Shown here in pieces: positions 6,549 to 14,442 of a stretch of DNA of 25,539 nucleotides (positions are counted from its first letter, which is position 1; the number at the start of each line of letters is the position of its first letter). The notes beneath the pieces are model-generated. The model saw only the letters and a program-made list of their open reading frames with translations, was not told where the DNA came from and searched no databases. Origin of the DNA: Chthonomonas sp. UBA2387 (GTDB taxonomy: Bacteria; Armatimonadota; Fimbriimonadia; Fimbriimonadales; Fimbriimonadaceae); contig DDSP01000079.1 in assembly GCA_002343445.1 (NCBI GenBank), positions 1 to 25,539 on the forward strand, written 5' to 3'. Position numbers and translations under genes: made by a program.

Positions 6549-7787
6549 ATGAACATCGTCATTCTCGCCCAGTACTTCTTCCCGGAAACCGGTGGACCGT
6601 CCAACCGCATCCTCGCCATGGCCAAAGGCATGCAGAAGCGGGGCCACCGCGTGACGGTGATCTGCGAGAAGCCCAACCACCCCACGGGCATCATCCAAGA
6701 GGGCTACCACAAGCCAAGATACATCCACAAGGAGTGGGAGGGTGTCCCGGTCATCTACACGTGGGTCTACGCGCGGCCGGACAAGACGACCAAGACGCGC
6801 CTGCTGAACTACGCGTCGTACATGATCTCCTCGGTGATGGCCTCGCGGCGGGTGAAGGGCAAGGTGGACGTCGTGCTGGCCTCGTCGCCGCCGCTCTTTG
6901 TCGGCGTTTCGGGCTGGATGGTCGGAAAGCTCAAGCGTGCACCCTACGTATTCGATGTGCGCGACCTGTGGCCCGACTTGGCCATCGCCGTGGGCGAACT
7001 CAAGGGCCGCCGCGCCCAAACGCTGGCGAAGAAGATGGAATCGTTCATCTACCGACACGCGGCGGGCGTCACGGCCGTCACGCGCGGATTCTGCGATTCC
7101 ATCCGATCGAAGTCGCCCGGCGGCAAGCCTGTGGAGATGATCACCAACGGCACGGTATCGGCGACGTTCGATGTCGCCACGCCCGCCGCGGACCTACGCA
7201 CCAAGTGGAGCCTGCCCGCCGAGAAGTTCATCATCGGTTACGTGGGCAACCTGGGCATCCTTCAGGGCCTGCCGCACGTGCTGGAGGCCGCCGAGCGGAT
7301 GCACTCCAGCCACCCCGACGTCCACTTCGTGCTGGTGGGCGATGGACCGATCCGCGATCAACTCGTCGAGGAGGCGCGCGCCATGGGGCTCGCCAACCTG
7401 GAAATCCGGGACAAGGTGACCTTGGCCGAAGCGGCCGAATACATGGCGGCCTCCGACGCGCTCCTCGTGCCGTTGGGCAACAACCCCGTGTACGCGATGT
7501 GGCACCCCTCGAAGCTGTTCGACACGATGGCCGCGGGCAGGGCGATGCTGCTCTCGGTGCCCGGCGAGGCCAGGGCCATCATGGAGGAGGCGCGTTGCGG
7601 TGTCTTCTACGAGCCCGAGAGCGCCACGGGTCTCGTCCAAGCCATCCAAGAACTCCGCGCCGACCCCGATTTCGCGAACATGGGCGAGCGCGGACGAGTC
7701 CATGTTAAGGCACAATTCGACCGCGATGTTCTGGCGGACCGCATGACGGACTTCCTTGAGCGCATCGCAGGCGACCCCAAACGGTAA
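6549..7787 (+). CDS. GT4-family glycosyltransferase (WbuB-like)
   Basis: 412 aa with a GT-B architecture. The N-terminal domain opens with MNIVILAQYFFPETGGPSNR, a pattern typical of WbuB-like amino-sugar transferases, and includes VFDVRDLWPDLA in the domain middle. The C-terminal domain has FIIGYVGNLGILQGLPHVLEA and the nucleotide-sugar-binding stretch from LLVPLGNNPVYAMWHPSKLFDTMAAG to the end. The enzyme would move a sugar from a nucleotide donor to a lipid-linked glycan at the cytoplasmic membrane. ATG 6549 is chosen over an upstream in-frame start at 6522 because it gives the standard family N terminus and avoids overlapping the deacetylase. Donor and acceptor sugars are unknown, although this subgroup often uses UDP-N-acetyl-L-fucosamine-type donors. 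Confidence 0.88.
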   Translation: MNIVILAQYFFPETGGPSNRILAMAKGMQKRGHRVTVICEKPNHPTGIIQEGYHKPRYIHKEWEGVPVIYTWVYARPDKTTKTRLLNYASYMISSVMASRRVKGKVDVVLASSPPLFVGVSGWMVGKLKRAPYVFDVRDLWPDLAIAVGELKGRRAQTLAKKMESFIYRHAAGVTAVTRGFCDSIRSKSPGGKPVEMITNGTVSATFDVATPAADLRTKWSLPAEKFIIGYVGNLGILQGLPHVLEAAERMHSSHPDVHFVLVGDGPIRDQLVEEARAMGLANLEIRDKVTLAEAAEYMAASDALLVPLGNNPVYAMWHPSKLFDTMAAGRAMLLSVPGEARAIMEEARCGVFYEPESATGLVQAIQELRADPDFANMGERGRVHVKAQFDRDVLADRMTDFLERIAGDPKR

Positions 7788-7790
7788 CCC

Positions 7791-8738
7791 ATGCGTATCC
7801 TCGTCACCGGCGGCGCCGGATTCATTGGCAGCAACCTCGTCGACCGACTCGTCGCAGCGGGACACAGCGTCCGCGTGCTGGACGACCTTTCCAGCGGCAA
7901 GCGATCCAACCTCGATGGCGTCCGCGACCAGATCGAGTTCATCGAAGGCACGATCTTGTCGCGCAGCGACTGCGAGCGAGCCATCGAAGGCGCCGAGGCG
8001 CTGGTCCATTTGGCGGCCATGGTCAGCGTGCCTCAGTCCGTCGAAGACCCCTTGTTCGCCCACGAGAACAACGCCACAGGCACGGTCCGCATCTTGGACG
8101 CCGCTAGGCGTGCGGGAGTCAAACGCGTGGTTCAGGCCTCCACGTGCGCCGTTTATGGGCTCGAGCCCACGCTTCCCAAGCGGGAGAGCATGCTGGTGCA
8201 ACCTGGCTCGCCCTATGCCTCCAGCAAGATGGCGCTCGAAGCCTACGCCCAGAGCTTCTCCGAGTGCTACGGCATGGGCATCACCAGTCTGCGGTTCTTC
8301 AACGTGTACGGCCCCCGACAAGACCCGACCTCGCCGTACTCGGGCGTGATCTCGATCTTCCTTTCTCGCGCCGTGGGCAATGGAAAGGTGACGGTTTTTG
8401 GCGACGGCAGCCAGACGCGCGACTTCGTGTTCGTGGGCGACATTTGTCAGGCCATCGAGCGGGCGCTGACAAAGGAGTGTGCCGGCGCCAACGTCTTCAA
8501 CGTCGCCACGGGCAGAAGCGTCACGTTGAACGAATTGATCGAAACCATCGGCCAGGTTTCCGGCCGGCGCCTTGAGGCCACTTATGCCGACTTTCGAGCG
8601 GGCGAGATCATCCACTCCTCGGCCGACATCTCGGCGATTCAGGGGGGACTCGGGTATCAGCCGACCGTTGCTCTTCACGATGGCTTGCGTCAGACGTTCG
8701 AGTGGTACTCGGCTTCGTTGGAAAGGCCGAGTGTCTGA
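7791..8738 (+). CDS. NAD-dependent epimerase/dehydratase (UDP-glucose 4-epimerase-like)
   Basis: 315 aa, an extended short-chain dehydrogenase. The Rossmann glycine motif is TGGAGFIG (6-13) with the acidic cofactor-selecting VLDDLSSG (29-36). HLAA follows at about 73-76, then QASTCAVYG (115-123) and the catalytic pair Y142-x3-K146 in PYASSK. RFFNVYGPRQ and the DFVFVGD block are typical of UDP-hexose 4-epimerases and related enzymes. It would supply an epimerised nucleotide sugar for the operon. It starts 3 bp after the glycosyltransferase stop. The gene is the last in the operon and is followed by two hairpins. UDP-Glc or UDP-GlcNAc 4-epimerase is the best guess, but other members of this fold cannot be excluded. 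Confidence 0.87.
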   Translation: MRILVTGGAGFIGSNLVDRLVAAGHSVRVLDDLSSGKRSNLDGVRDQIEFIEGTILSRSDCERAIEGAEALVHLAAMVSVPQSVEDPLFAHENNATGTVRILDAARRAGVKRVVQASTCAVYGLEPTLPKRESMLVQPGSPYASSKMALEAYAQSFSECYGMGITSLRFFNVYGPRQDPTSPYSGVISIFLSRAVGNGKVTVFGDGSQTRDFVFVGDICQAIERALTKECAGANVFNVATGRSVTLNELIETIGQVSGRRLEATYADFRAGEIIHSSADISAIQGGLGYQPTVALHDGLRQTFEWYSASLERPSV

Positions 8739-8784
8739 CCGAAGGGCCCGACTTCCCTGCCCGAACGGGGGCAAAACACAGAAA

Positions 8785-8843
8785 CCGCCAGATTCGGCGG
8801 CAGGGACGGCTCCCTCCCCAAGTTCTGGAGAACTCGGGGAGGG
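8785..8843. terminator. Two hairpins between convergent genes (bidirectional terminator or repeat)
   Basis: The first hairpin is CCGCC/GGCGG (8785-8800). The second is much longer: CCCTCCCC (8812-8819), A, AGTTCT, then GG, AGAACT, C and GGGGAGGG (8836-8843). This gives about 14 base pairs with a single A/C mismatch. They lie between the epimerase stop (8738) and the convergent cyclophilin stop (8861). No T-tract follows on either side. The outer CCCTCC/GGAGGG arms resemble the hairpin repeats at 603 and 1269. Confidence 0.55.
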
Positions 8844-8860
8844 GCAATGCGTGAGTCAGG

Positions 8861-9487
8861 CTACTTGACCGGCCACTTCTGGATGCGAACCGACTTGATG
8901 ACGGCGGGCGTCAGCGGGTTGTCGCGAGCGTCGCGCTCCAACATCACGATCTTGTCGACGACATCCATGCCTTGGATGACCTGGCCGAACGCCGTGTAGT
9001 TGTTGTCCAGGCTCGCCGCGTACTTGTGCATGATGAAGAACTGGCTGCCAGCGGAGTCCGGGTTCTGGCTGCGGGCCATCGAGAGGATGCCGCGCTCGTG
9101 CTTGATGTCGTTGAACTCGGCCTTGATCTGGTAGCCGGGGCCGCCCATACCGTGGCGCGACTTATCGTCGCTCTTGGAGTTCGGGTCGCCGCCCTGGATC
9201 ATGAAGTTGGGGATGACCCGGTGGAACTTCGTCCCGTCGTAGAACTTCTTGTTCGCGAGGTCCTTGAAGTTCTTCACGTGGCCGGGGGCCTTGGCCGGAA
9301 AGAACTTGAGGACGATGCGTCCGTGGTTGGTCTCCATCACGGCGACCTCTTCACCGGCCTTCGGCGCGGTGGCTCCTGGAGCGGCGGTCTTGGATAGCTG
9401 AGCTTCGGCTTCTTCCACGAGCAGGCAAGATACCGCAAACAGCGCGGTCGAGACGGCGAACAACTTGGCGAACTTCATGAACTTCAT
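8861..9487 (-). CDS. Exported cyclophilin-type peptidyl-prolyl isomerase
   Basis: 208 aa. A signal peptide (MKFMKFAKLFAVSTALFAVS, then a likely AEA cut near residue 29) precedes the cyclophilin domain, which starts at about residue 46. FHRVIPNFMIQGGDP (88-102) carries the Arg, Phe and Gln of the active site, and AGSQFFIMH follows. It would catalyse cis-trans isomerisation of Xaa-Pro bonds in exported proteins. Cys21 lies in a poor lipobox (AVSC), so lipidation is possible but unlikely. ATG 9487 is chosen over the longer frame to 9538 because it begins the signal peptide. A tandem GAACTTCAT duplicates the start, so ATG 9478 is an alternative. The gene is convergent with the polysaccharide operon. 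Confidence 0.88.
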   Translation of the reverse strand: MKFMKFAKLFAVSTALFAVSCLLVEEAEAQLSKTAAPGATAPKAGEEVAVMETNHGRIVLKFFPAKAPGHVKNFKDLANKKFYDGTKFHRVIPNFMIQGGDPNSKSDDKSRHGMGGPGYQIKAEFNDIKHERGILSMARSQNPDSAGSQFFIMHKYAASLDNNYTAFGQVIQGMDVVDKIVMLERDARDNPLTPAVIKSVRIQKWPVK

Positions 9488-9560
9488 GGTCTTGGATTTA
9501 GACGCACGGGAGCGCCAAAGCATTCCCGAGCGTGGCAAACGGTCCTAGATTATGGACGCG

Positions 9561-10649
9561 TCACGCCGCGCGGCGCGGTTCTTGTGGCTCCGGGAACACG
9601 TCGTCGTCCAAGTCCAGAGTCTGCCAATCCAAGTGAAGGAACGCCTCGACCACCTGAGGATCGAACTGGCGTCCACTCTGCTTTTGGATCTCCATCAGGG
9701 CCTTGGCGTTCGACCAAGGGTCCTTGTACGGGCGACGGTGCGTCAACGCATCGAACACGTCGGCGAGCGCGACGATCCGCCCAGACATCGGAATCTCCTC
9801 GCCCTTCAACCCCAGCGGATAGCCCGTGCCGTCCCAGCGCTCGTGGTGCGTCAGGGCGATCTCTTCGGCCAACTGAAGCATGCTCACCTTGCTGTGCCCG
9901 AGAATCTGGCTGCCGACCCACGTGTGGGCCTTGACGTTTTCGAACTCGTAGGCCGTGAGTTTGCCCGGCTTTCGAAGGATGCCGTCCGGAATTCCGATCT
10001 TCCCCAGATCGTGGAGCAAGGCGGCCATGCCGATCCGGCGCGCCTCGGCCTCGGAATAGCCCAACTTGCGGGAGAGCGCCTCGCTGAGCAAGCCGACTCG
10101 GCGGGTGTGTTCGCCTGTGTCGTCGTCGCGGAATTCGGCGGCCATCGCGAGCCGCTCAAGGATCTCGCGCTGCGTGTCCTCGAGTTCCTGGGTGCGTTCC
10201 AAGACGCGGCGCTCCAGTTCCTCGCTCTTGCGACGGTTCTCGAGGGCTAGTTGGCGCGTTCTGAGCAGGTTTCGGAACCGCAACACGGCCTCGGACAGGT
10301 CGTTGCTCTTGCAGACGAAGTCCATCGCTCCCGCTTCGAGAGCGCGCTTGCGAAGCTGAAGCTCGTCCGAGTTCGTCATCACGACCACGGGAAGAAAGGG
10401 CTCTTGCTCGACCAGAGGGGCCAGCTGCCGCATCACCTCGAAGCCATCGATGGGCTGCATCCGGATGTCCACCGCCACCAGATCGGGGTGAAAGGCATGG
10501 TACTCGGCAATGGCGTTTCGTGGGTCGGGAACGTACCTTGGCTCGTCGTACCCGGCCGCCACGAGTGCTCGCCGAAGCAGGACGTACGCGTCCTCTTCGT
10601 CATCGATCACCAAAATCCGGGGTCTAAACCCGTTGGGGTTACACTGCAT
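9561..10649 (-). CDS. Response regulator with HD-GYP cyclic-di-GMP phosphodiesterase domain
   Basis: 362 aa. A receiver domain (about 11-130) has acidic residues D16-D17, phospho-acceptor D61 (VAVDIRMQ) and K114. A charged coiled coil (about 130-165) links it to an HD-GYP domain. That domain has the H213-D214 pair in LLHDLGKIGIPDGIL and the GYP box in HHERWDGTGYP (268-278), followed by ALADVFDALTHRRPY. Family members hydrolyse cyclic di-GMP to GMP when phosphorylated. All key residues are present, so it should be active. No histidine kinase is adjacent. A GGAG Shine-Dalgarno lies 6 nt before ATG 10649. Control of biofilm or polysaccharide output is a reasonable inference given the nearby glycan locus, but the genes are not in the same operon. 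Confidence 0.93.
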   Translation of the reverse strand: MQCNPNGFRPRILVIDDEEDAYVLLRRALVAAGYDEPRYVPDPRNAIAEYHAFHPDLVAVDIRMQPIDGFEVMRQLAPLVEQEPFLPVVVMTNSDELQLRKRALEAGAMDFVCKSNDLSEAVLRFRNLLRTRQLALENRRKSEELERRVLERTQELEDTQREILERLAMAAEFRDDDTGEHTRRVGLLSEALSRKLGYSEAEARRIGMAALLHDLGKIGIPDGILRKPGKLTAYEFENVKAHTWVGSQILGHSKVSMLQLAEEIALTHHERWDGTGYPLGLKGEEIPMSGRIVALADVFDALTHRRPYKDPWSNAKALMEIQKQSGRQFDPQVVEAFLHLDWQTLDLDDDVFPEPQEPRRAA

Positions 10650-10697
10650 GCGCGACTCCGTGCCAATCGAATCATCGGCAAGAAGTTCGCGAATGCT

Positions 10698-11528
10698 CTA
10701 GTCTTCGTCTTCGGAGGGCTTGGCGATGGCGAAGTCGATGGCTCGTTCGCCACGCATCGTGAGGGTGACGACGAAGCCGCCCCAACTCGAGTTCTTTGGC
10801 GTGAGGACGACTTGGCTTGTTCCCGGTGCCAGCCATTCGGGGTTCTTGGTTGTCTGGTCGAACGTATTCAGCTCGACCCCAAGGCGCTTGGCCACCGCTT
10901 CAACGCCGTTCACGCCCTCCAAGCCGCCCCAAGCGGATCGAAAGGCCCCTTTCTCATCGAAGCCAACCGACCAACCGGGCAGCGCTTGCGAGCGCTCCAT
11001 CTTCCGCGACGCAGTGAAGAACGTCATGTACTTCATCCCATCCTCGTCGTAGAACCGGTACTCGTTCAGGTCGAGCTTCCATCCTTGCGCTTCGGGGATG
11101 TCGAGACGCACGGCGATGTCTCTCGAACTCGAGCGTCCGCTGTCTGCGTCCCACCACAGCTTGCCTTCCGGCGCTTCGAGACGGGCCAGCACACTCTTCC
11201 AGCCCACGTCGGATCCCAGAAACTGAAAGGTCAGTTCTTGCATCTTCCCGTCCGCGAAGCTGGCTGTGACACCGCCTTTGCTCGATTGAGCATCTCCGAA
11301 GACGAGCGACACCCGCGACGCTCCGGGCAATGCCATCGCCTTGCTTGGGGTCAAGGCGCGCACGTCGGCCAGCGTCATGGCGAACTCGCCCGGCACCCAG
11401 AGCGTCTCTGCCCCCGCCCCCCACGTACGCTCGACTCCGCTCAGGTCGCCACGCAAGAGAGCCGACACGTCCAGCTTGGGGGCGTCCTGGGCGAACCCCA
11501 GCAGTGCTGACAAGAGACCAAAGATCAT
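10698..11528 (-). CDS. Exported protein of unknown function
   Basis: 276 aa, not recognised. A short signal peptide (MIFGLLSALLGFAQ) precedes a soluble protein. The middle contains WGAGAETLWVPGEF, FADGKMQELTFQFLG and KYMTFFTASRKMERS. The C-terminal third has SSWGGFVVTLTMRGERAIDFAI and ends in acidic SEDED. The pattern of alternating strands suggests a beta-rich periplasmic protein. ATG 11528 is chosen because a TAGATT hexamer lies 7 nt upstream and because it starts the signal peptide; the frame stays open far upstream but overlaps the next gene's coding region. It lies 23 bp after the dienelactone hydrolase-like gene and may have its own promoter in that gap. Confidence 0.75.
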   Translation of the reverse strand: MIFGLLSALLGFAQDAPKLDVSALLRGDLSGVERTWGAGAETLWVPGEFAMTLADVRALTPSKAMALPGASRVSLVFGDAQSSKGGVTASFADGKMQELTFQFLGSDVGWKSVLARLEAPEGKLWWDADSGRSSSRDIAVRLDIPEAQGWKLDLNEYRFYDEDGMKYMTFFTASRKMERSQALPGWSVGFDEKGAFRSAWGGLEGVNGVEAVAKRLGVELNTFDQTTKNPEWLAPGTSQVVLTPKNSSWGGFVVTLTMRGERAIDFAIAKPSEDED

Positions 11529-11535
11529 GCTCCCT

Positions 11536-11541
11536 AATCTA
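11536..11541 (-). promoter_or_regulatory. Candidate leaderless -10 for the exported unknown protein
   Basis: TAGATT (minus strand) ends 7 nt before ATG 11528. The intervening AGGGAGC could act as a Shine-Dalgarno, but it is too close to the ATG. The site lies in the 23-bp gap after the upstream gene, so it would give independent transcription. Confidence 0.4.
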
Positions 11542-11551
11542 GCAGAATGGG

Positions 11552-12346
11552 TCACAGTTTGGAAAGCAGTTCCAGCCACCGCTTCCAAGCCGCATCGCGG
11601 CCCTTGCGGTTCACCTCTTGGGCGTCCGGCTGCTCGCCGCTGCGCATGAAGCCGTGGCCCGCGCCCTCGTAGAGCACCGGCTCGTACTGCTTCCCCGCCG
11701 CCTTCATCAGCCTTTCGGATTCGGGGATCGTGGCATTGACTCGCGCATCGTTCCCGCCATAGAAGCCGTAGACCGGCACCGTGATCTTGGCGATGGCGGC
11801 GGCATCGGTGGGGCCGGAACCATAGAACGGGAAGGCGGCCACGATGCTCTTGCTGTGCGTGGCGAACAAGAACGTCTGAGTTCCGCCCCAGCAGAAACCG
11901 CCCACGGCCACCTTGCCGTTGGAGGCAGGCAGCTTTGCGCCGTACGCCACAGCGGCGTCGAGGTCGCCCATCACCTGCTCGGAAGGCAGCATGCTGATCA
12001 CCTCGCGCACCTTGCCCACGTCTGGGAAGTCCACCGTGCGCCCGCCGTTGGGTGCCATCCCCGAGAGGAAGTCGGGCGTGATGGCGATGTAGCCCTTCTC
12101 CGCCAGTTGGTCGGCAACGGACATGACCCAATCGGTGAGGCCCATGATCTCGTGGATCAGCACGACCACGGTCGCCTTCTCCTTGACCTCCGGGTACACC
12201 ACGAACGCCTTCACCGTACGATTGCCGTTCTTGAGTTCCACCCACTCTTGGTGCCGAGGCGAATCGTCGAGCCGCTTCTTGGCCCAATCTTGGGCGTGGC
12301 TGGTCAAGGCGAGAGCAAACAAGGCAACGGTCCAGAGACAACGCAT
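11552..12346 (-). CDS. Exported dienelactone hydrolase-family protein
   Basis: 264 aa. A signal peptide (MRCLWTVALFALALTSHA) is followed by an alpha/beta-hydrolase fold. The dienelactone hydrolase triad is visible as C152 in GGFCWGG, D200 in GGNDARV and H231 in GAGHGFM, with E66 in IHEIMGL at the position that holds the Cys in the resting state of the prototype. Family members hydrolyse lactones or esters. Many exported homologues have unknown substrates, so an aromatic-degradation role should not be assumed. ATG 12346 is preferred over the longer frame to 12451 because it begins the signal peptide and has TATGAT 9 nt upstream. No aromatic-catabolism genes are near. Confidence 0.9.
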   Translation of the reverse strand: MRCLWTVALFALALTSHAQDWAKKRLDDSPRHQEWVELKNGNRTVKAFVVYPEVKEKATVVVLIHEIMGLTDWVMSVADQLAEKGYIAITPDFLSGMAPNGGRTVDFPDVGKVREVISMLPSEQVMGDLDAAVAYGAKLPASNGKVAVGGFCWGGTQTFLFATHSKSIVAAFPFYGSGPTDAAAIAKITVPVYGFYGGNDARVNATIPESERLMKAAGKQYEPVLYEGAGHGFMRSGEQPDAQEVNRKGRDAAWKRWLELLSKL

Positions 12347-12355
12347 GGCTATCCC

Positions 12356-12361
12356 ATCATA
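12356..12361 (-). promoter_or_regulatory. Candidate -10 for the dienelactone hydrolase-like gene
   Basis: TATGAT (minus strand) ends 9 nt before ATG 12346, within the 40-bp gap after the protease gene. No Shine-Dalgarno lies between them. The spacing fits a leaderless or nearly leaderless mRNA. Confidence 0.4.
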
Positions 12362-12386
12362 AACCGTCGAATCGAACTTGGGTTCC

Positions 12387-13595
12387 CTAGCCGCCGGTTT
12401 GGCCGAAGTTGGCGCGCAGAATGAGGAAGTCGGCGGCGTTGACCGAGCCATCGCCGTTGAGGTCGGCGTTGGGGTTCCATCCCGGACCGCCGGTGCTCGA
12501 ACCGAACGCGTTGCGAAGGAGCAGGAAGTCCGCGATGTTCACCGCGTCGTTCCCGTCCACATCGCCGTTGCGCAGCGAGATGTTCAGACCCGTGGTGCCC
12601 TCCGCGCCGAGCCAGACGCTCGTAAATTTGGAGGTCAGCCAATGGCTGGCCTTGACCAGAATGTCGAACTCGCCGACCCGATAGGTGGGCAACGTGTATC
12701 CGCCCGTCGCATTCAGGTTCAGGCGATGCACTTCGAGGGGTGTCGAGCCGCCCGGCGCTCGGATTTCGACTCGGATCGTGTGGTTCGACGGACTCGTATT
12801 CAGGTTCTGGAGCGTCGCCGTTCCCGTGGAGTTGATCTTGGGCGGCAAGGTGGCGTTGATCCAATCGCGATAGGCATAGAGTTCGGTACCTCCGCCGCCG
12901 GCACCATACGTGTTCGAACTGATGTTGGTCGGATCGCGGAACGTGAACGTGATCACGCCGACGAGCTGCCAGACCCCCTCGTGCATGACGAACATAGACC
13001 CGCCGGAGTCGCCGACGGCGACTTGGCACTCGCCGGGAATGGCGAGTCCATCGCCCAGTCGATCGACGTAACCCTCTTTGTCCACGTCCCAGAGCATGGA
13101 CCAACTGGTTCGCCCGTTCACCTCGAACTGGTCGCGCGACCCGAGAACGTTCATGCCCGATCGCAACACCGAGTTCGAGGTGTTGTTGATGATGTAGCCC
13201 GATCCATCGGGCCTCGGCGTTCCCGTGAACCCGTGCCCGACCAGTGCGGTCTGCTTGCGTTCGAGATTGGTGTACGGCGTCAGGTGAACCTGATACCAGT
13301 TCGGCAACGTGCCGTTGACCTCGACGATGGAGAGGTCGGCACTGGGATGGTTGATCTTCTGCACGGGCATGTAGACCACTCCGCCGATCTTCACGCGCGT
13401 CGAGCCCAAATGCGCTGCGGTGAGAACGTGCCTCGGCCCCACAGGCGTACACGAACCCTCCATGACGAAGTTGTCTCCGCCGCCCATCATCCCGCAGTAT
13501 CGGAAGACCGACGGGGCGGCGACATCGGGCCAGATGGCGTGACTGGTTCCCACAGCGGCTAGCGCCGCGATCAGCATCGTCGCTCGGATACGCAT
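12387..13595 (-). CDS. Secreted trypsin-like serine protease with C-terminal dockerin-type domain
   Basis: 402 aa. A signal peptide (about 1-20) precedes a chymotrypsin-fold domain with the triad H62 (LTAAHLG), D87 (SADLSIVEV) and S197 (VGDSGGSMF). A beta-sandwich linker (about 255-342) contains SHWLTSKF, a motif frequent in exported proteins of Fimbriimonadia. The C terminus (344-402) is a dockerin-type calcium-binding duplication. Its first loop is GDVDGNDAVNIADFLLL and its second is ADLNGDGSVNAADFLIL, each with the D-x-N/D-x-D-G pattern. It should be secreted and either anchored through the dockerin or stabilised by calcium. No cohesin is in the window, and in this phylum such repeats usually occur without a cellulosome. 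Substrate is unknown. Confidence 0.9.
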   Translation of the reverse strand: MRIRATMLIAALAAVGTSHAIWPDVAAPSVFRYCGMMGGGDNFVMEGSCTPVGPRHVLTAAHLGSTRVKIGGVVYMPVQKINHPSADLSIVEVNGTLPNWYQVHLTPYTNLERKQTALVGHGFTGTPRPDGSGYIINNTSNSVLRSGMNVLGSRDQFEVNGRTSWSMLWDVDKEGYVDRLGDGLAIPGECQVAVGDSGGSMFVMHEGVWQLVGVITFTFRDPTNISSNTYGAGGGGTELYAYRDWINATLPPKINSTGTATLQNLNTSPSNHTIRVEIRAPGGSTPLEVHRLNLNATGGYTLPTYRVGEFDILVKASHWLTSKFTSVWLGAEGTTGLNISLRNGDVDGNDAVNIADFLLLRNAFGSSTGGPGWNPNADLNGDGSVNAADFLILRANFGQTGG

Positions 13596-13642
13596 GGCTT
13601 AGTCCAATAGGATACGCCAGTTCATGCCAAACGTTGGGATCG

Positions 13643-13667
13643 AAAACAAAAAAACGTCAGCCGACGT
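13643..13667 (-). terminator. Intrinsic terminator of the hisF operon
   Basis: On the minus strand ACGTC-GGCT-GACGT (13663-13667 with 13654-13658) is followed by seven T residues and then G and TTTT. The hisF stop TGA (13657-13659) lies within the hairpin. This is the clearest rho-independent terminator in the window. Confidence 0.8.
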
Positions 13668-14442
13668 ACGCCCGCGAGCCCGGAGGCAGGTCGCGCACGG
13701 GAATGCCCGCTTCGACCATGGCGCGCTTCAGGTCGCTCACGCGGCAGACGCCGTCGTGCAGGATGCCCGCGACGAGTACGGCGTCGGCGCCGCCCTCGCG
13801 AACGGCATCCACGAGGTGCTCGGGCTTGCCTGCTCCGCCGCTGGCGATCACAGGGACGCCCACGGCTCGCGAAACCGCAGCGGTGAGCGGGAGGTCGTAA
13901 CCGTCCCGCGTGCCGTCGCCATCCATGCTGGTGAGCAGGATTTCGCCTGCGCCGCGCTCGACGCCTTCGCGCGCCCAGGCGACGGCGTCTTTGCCCGTCT
14001 CCTTGCGACCACCGTGGGTGAAGACCTCCCACGAATCGCCGACTTTGCGAGCGTCGATCGCGAGCACCACGCACTGCGACCCGAACCGTTCGGCGGCTTC
14101 GGAGAGGAGTTCGGGACGCGCCACCGCCGCACTGTTCAGACTGACCTTGTCGGCCCCCGCCAACAGGGCGCCCCGGATGTCCTCGACCGTTCGCAACCCG
14201 CCGCCCACGGTGAACGGGATGAACACCTGGTTGCCCACACGGTCGGCCAGTTCGACGACCGTCTGCCGTCCTTCGTGCGACGCGCCGATGTCGAGGAACA
14301 CGAGTTCGTCCGCGCCTTCGTGATCGTAGTGGTGGGCCAGTTCGACCGCATCGCCGGCATCGCGCAGTCCGACGAAGTTGACGCCCTTGACCACGCGTCC
14401 GCCGCTCACATCAAGGCATGGAATGACGCGTACGGACCTCAT
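13657..14442 (-). CDS. hisF: Imidazole glycerol phosphate synthase cyclase subunit HisF
   Basis: 261 aa, full length. It is a TIM barrel with both catalytic aspartates at the canonical positions: D11 (IPCLDV) and D130 (LAIDAR). Phosphate-binding segments include FTVGGGLRTVEDI (77-89), LTSMDGDGT and VIASGGAGKPEHL. It catalyses cyclisation of PRFAR with ammonia from HisH to give imidazole glycerol phosphate and AICAR in histidine synthesis. No other his gene is nearby, so it is separated from its partner HisH. It is the last gene of a cluster of overlapping genes. Its start overlaps the stop of the preceding unknown membrane protein as ATGA (14439-14442), so its expression appears tied to that gene. 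A strong terminator covers its stop. Confidence 0.96.
   Translation of the reverse strand: MRSVRVIPCLDVSGGRVVKGVNFVGLRDAGDAVELAHHYDHEGADELVFLDIGASHEGRQTVVELADRVGNQVFIPFTVGGGLRTVEDIRGALLAGADKVSLNSAAVARPELLSEAAERFGSQCVVLAIDARKVGDSWEVFTHGGRKETGKDAVAWAREGVERGAGEILLTSMDGDGTRDGYDLPLTAAVSRAVGVPVIASGGAGKPEHLVDAVREGGADAVLVAGILHDGVCRVSDLKRAMVEAGIPVRDLPPGSRAYVG

Noticed and set aside
9471..9487. Tandem GAACTTCAT at the cyclophilin start as a regulatory repeat
   Set aside because: It encodes the repeated MKF at the N terminus and is more simply a small coding duplication giving two alternative starts.
10698..12341. Extension of the exported unknown protein across the dienelactone hydrolase-like gene
   Set aside because: The extra N-terminal part is an alternative reading of the hydrolase gene. 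ATG 11528 starts a signal peptide and is preceded by a -10-like site.
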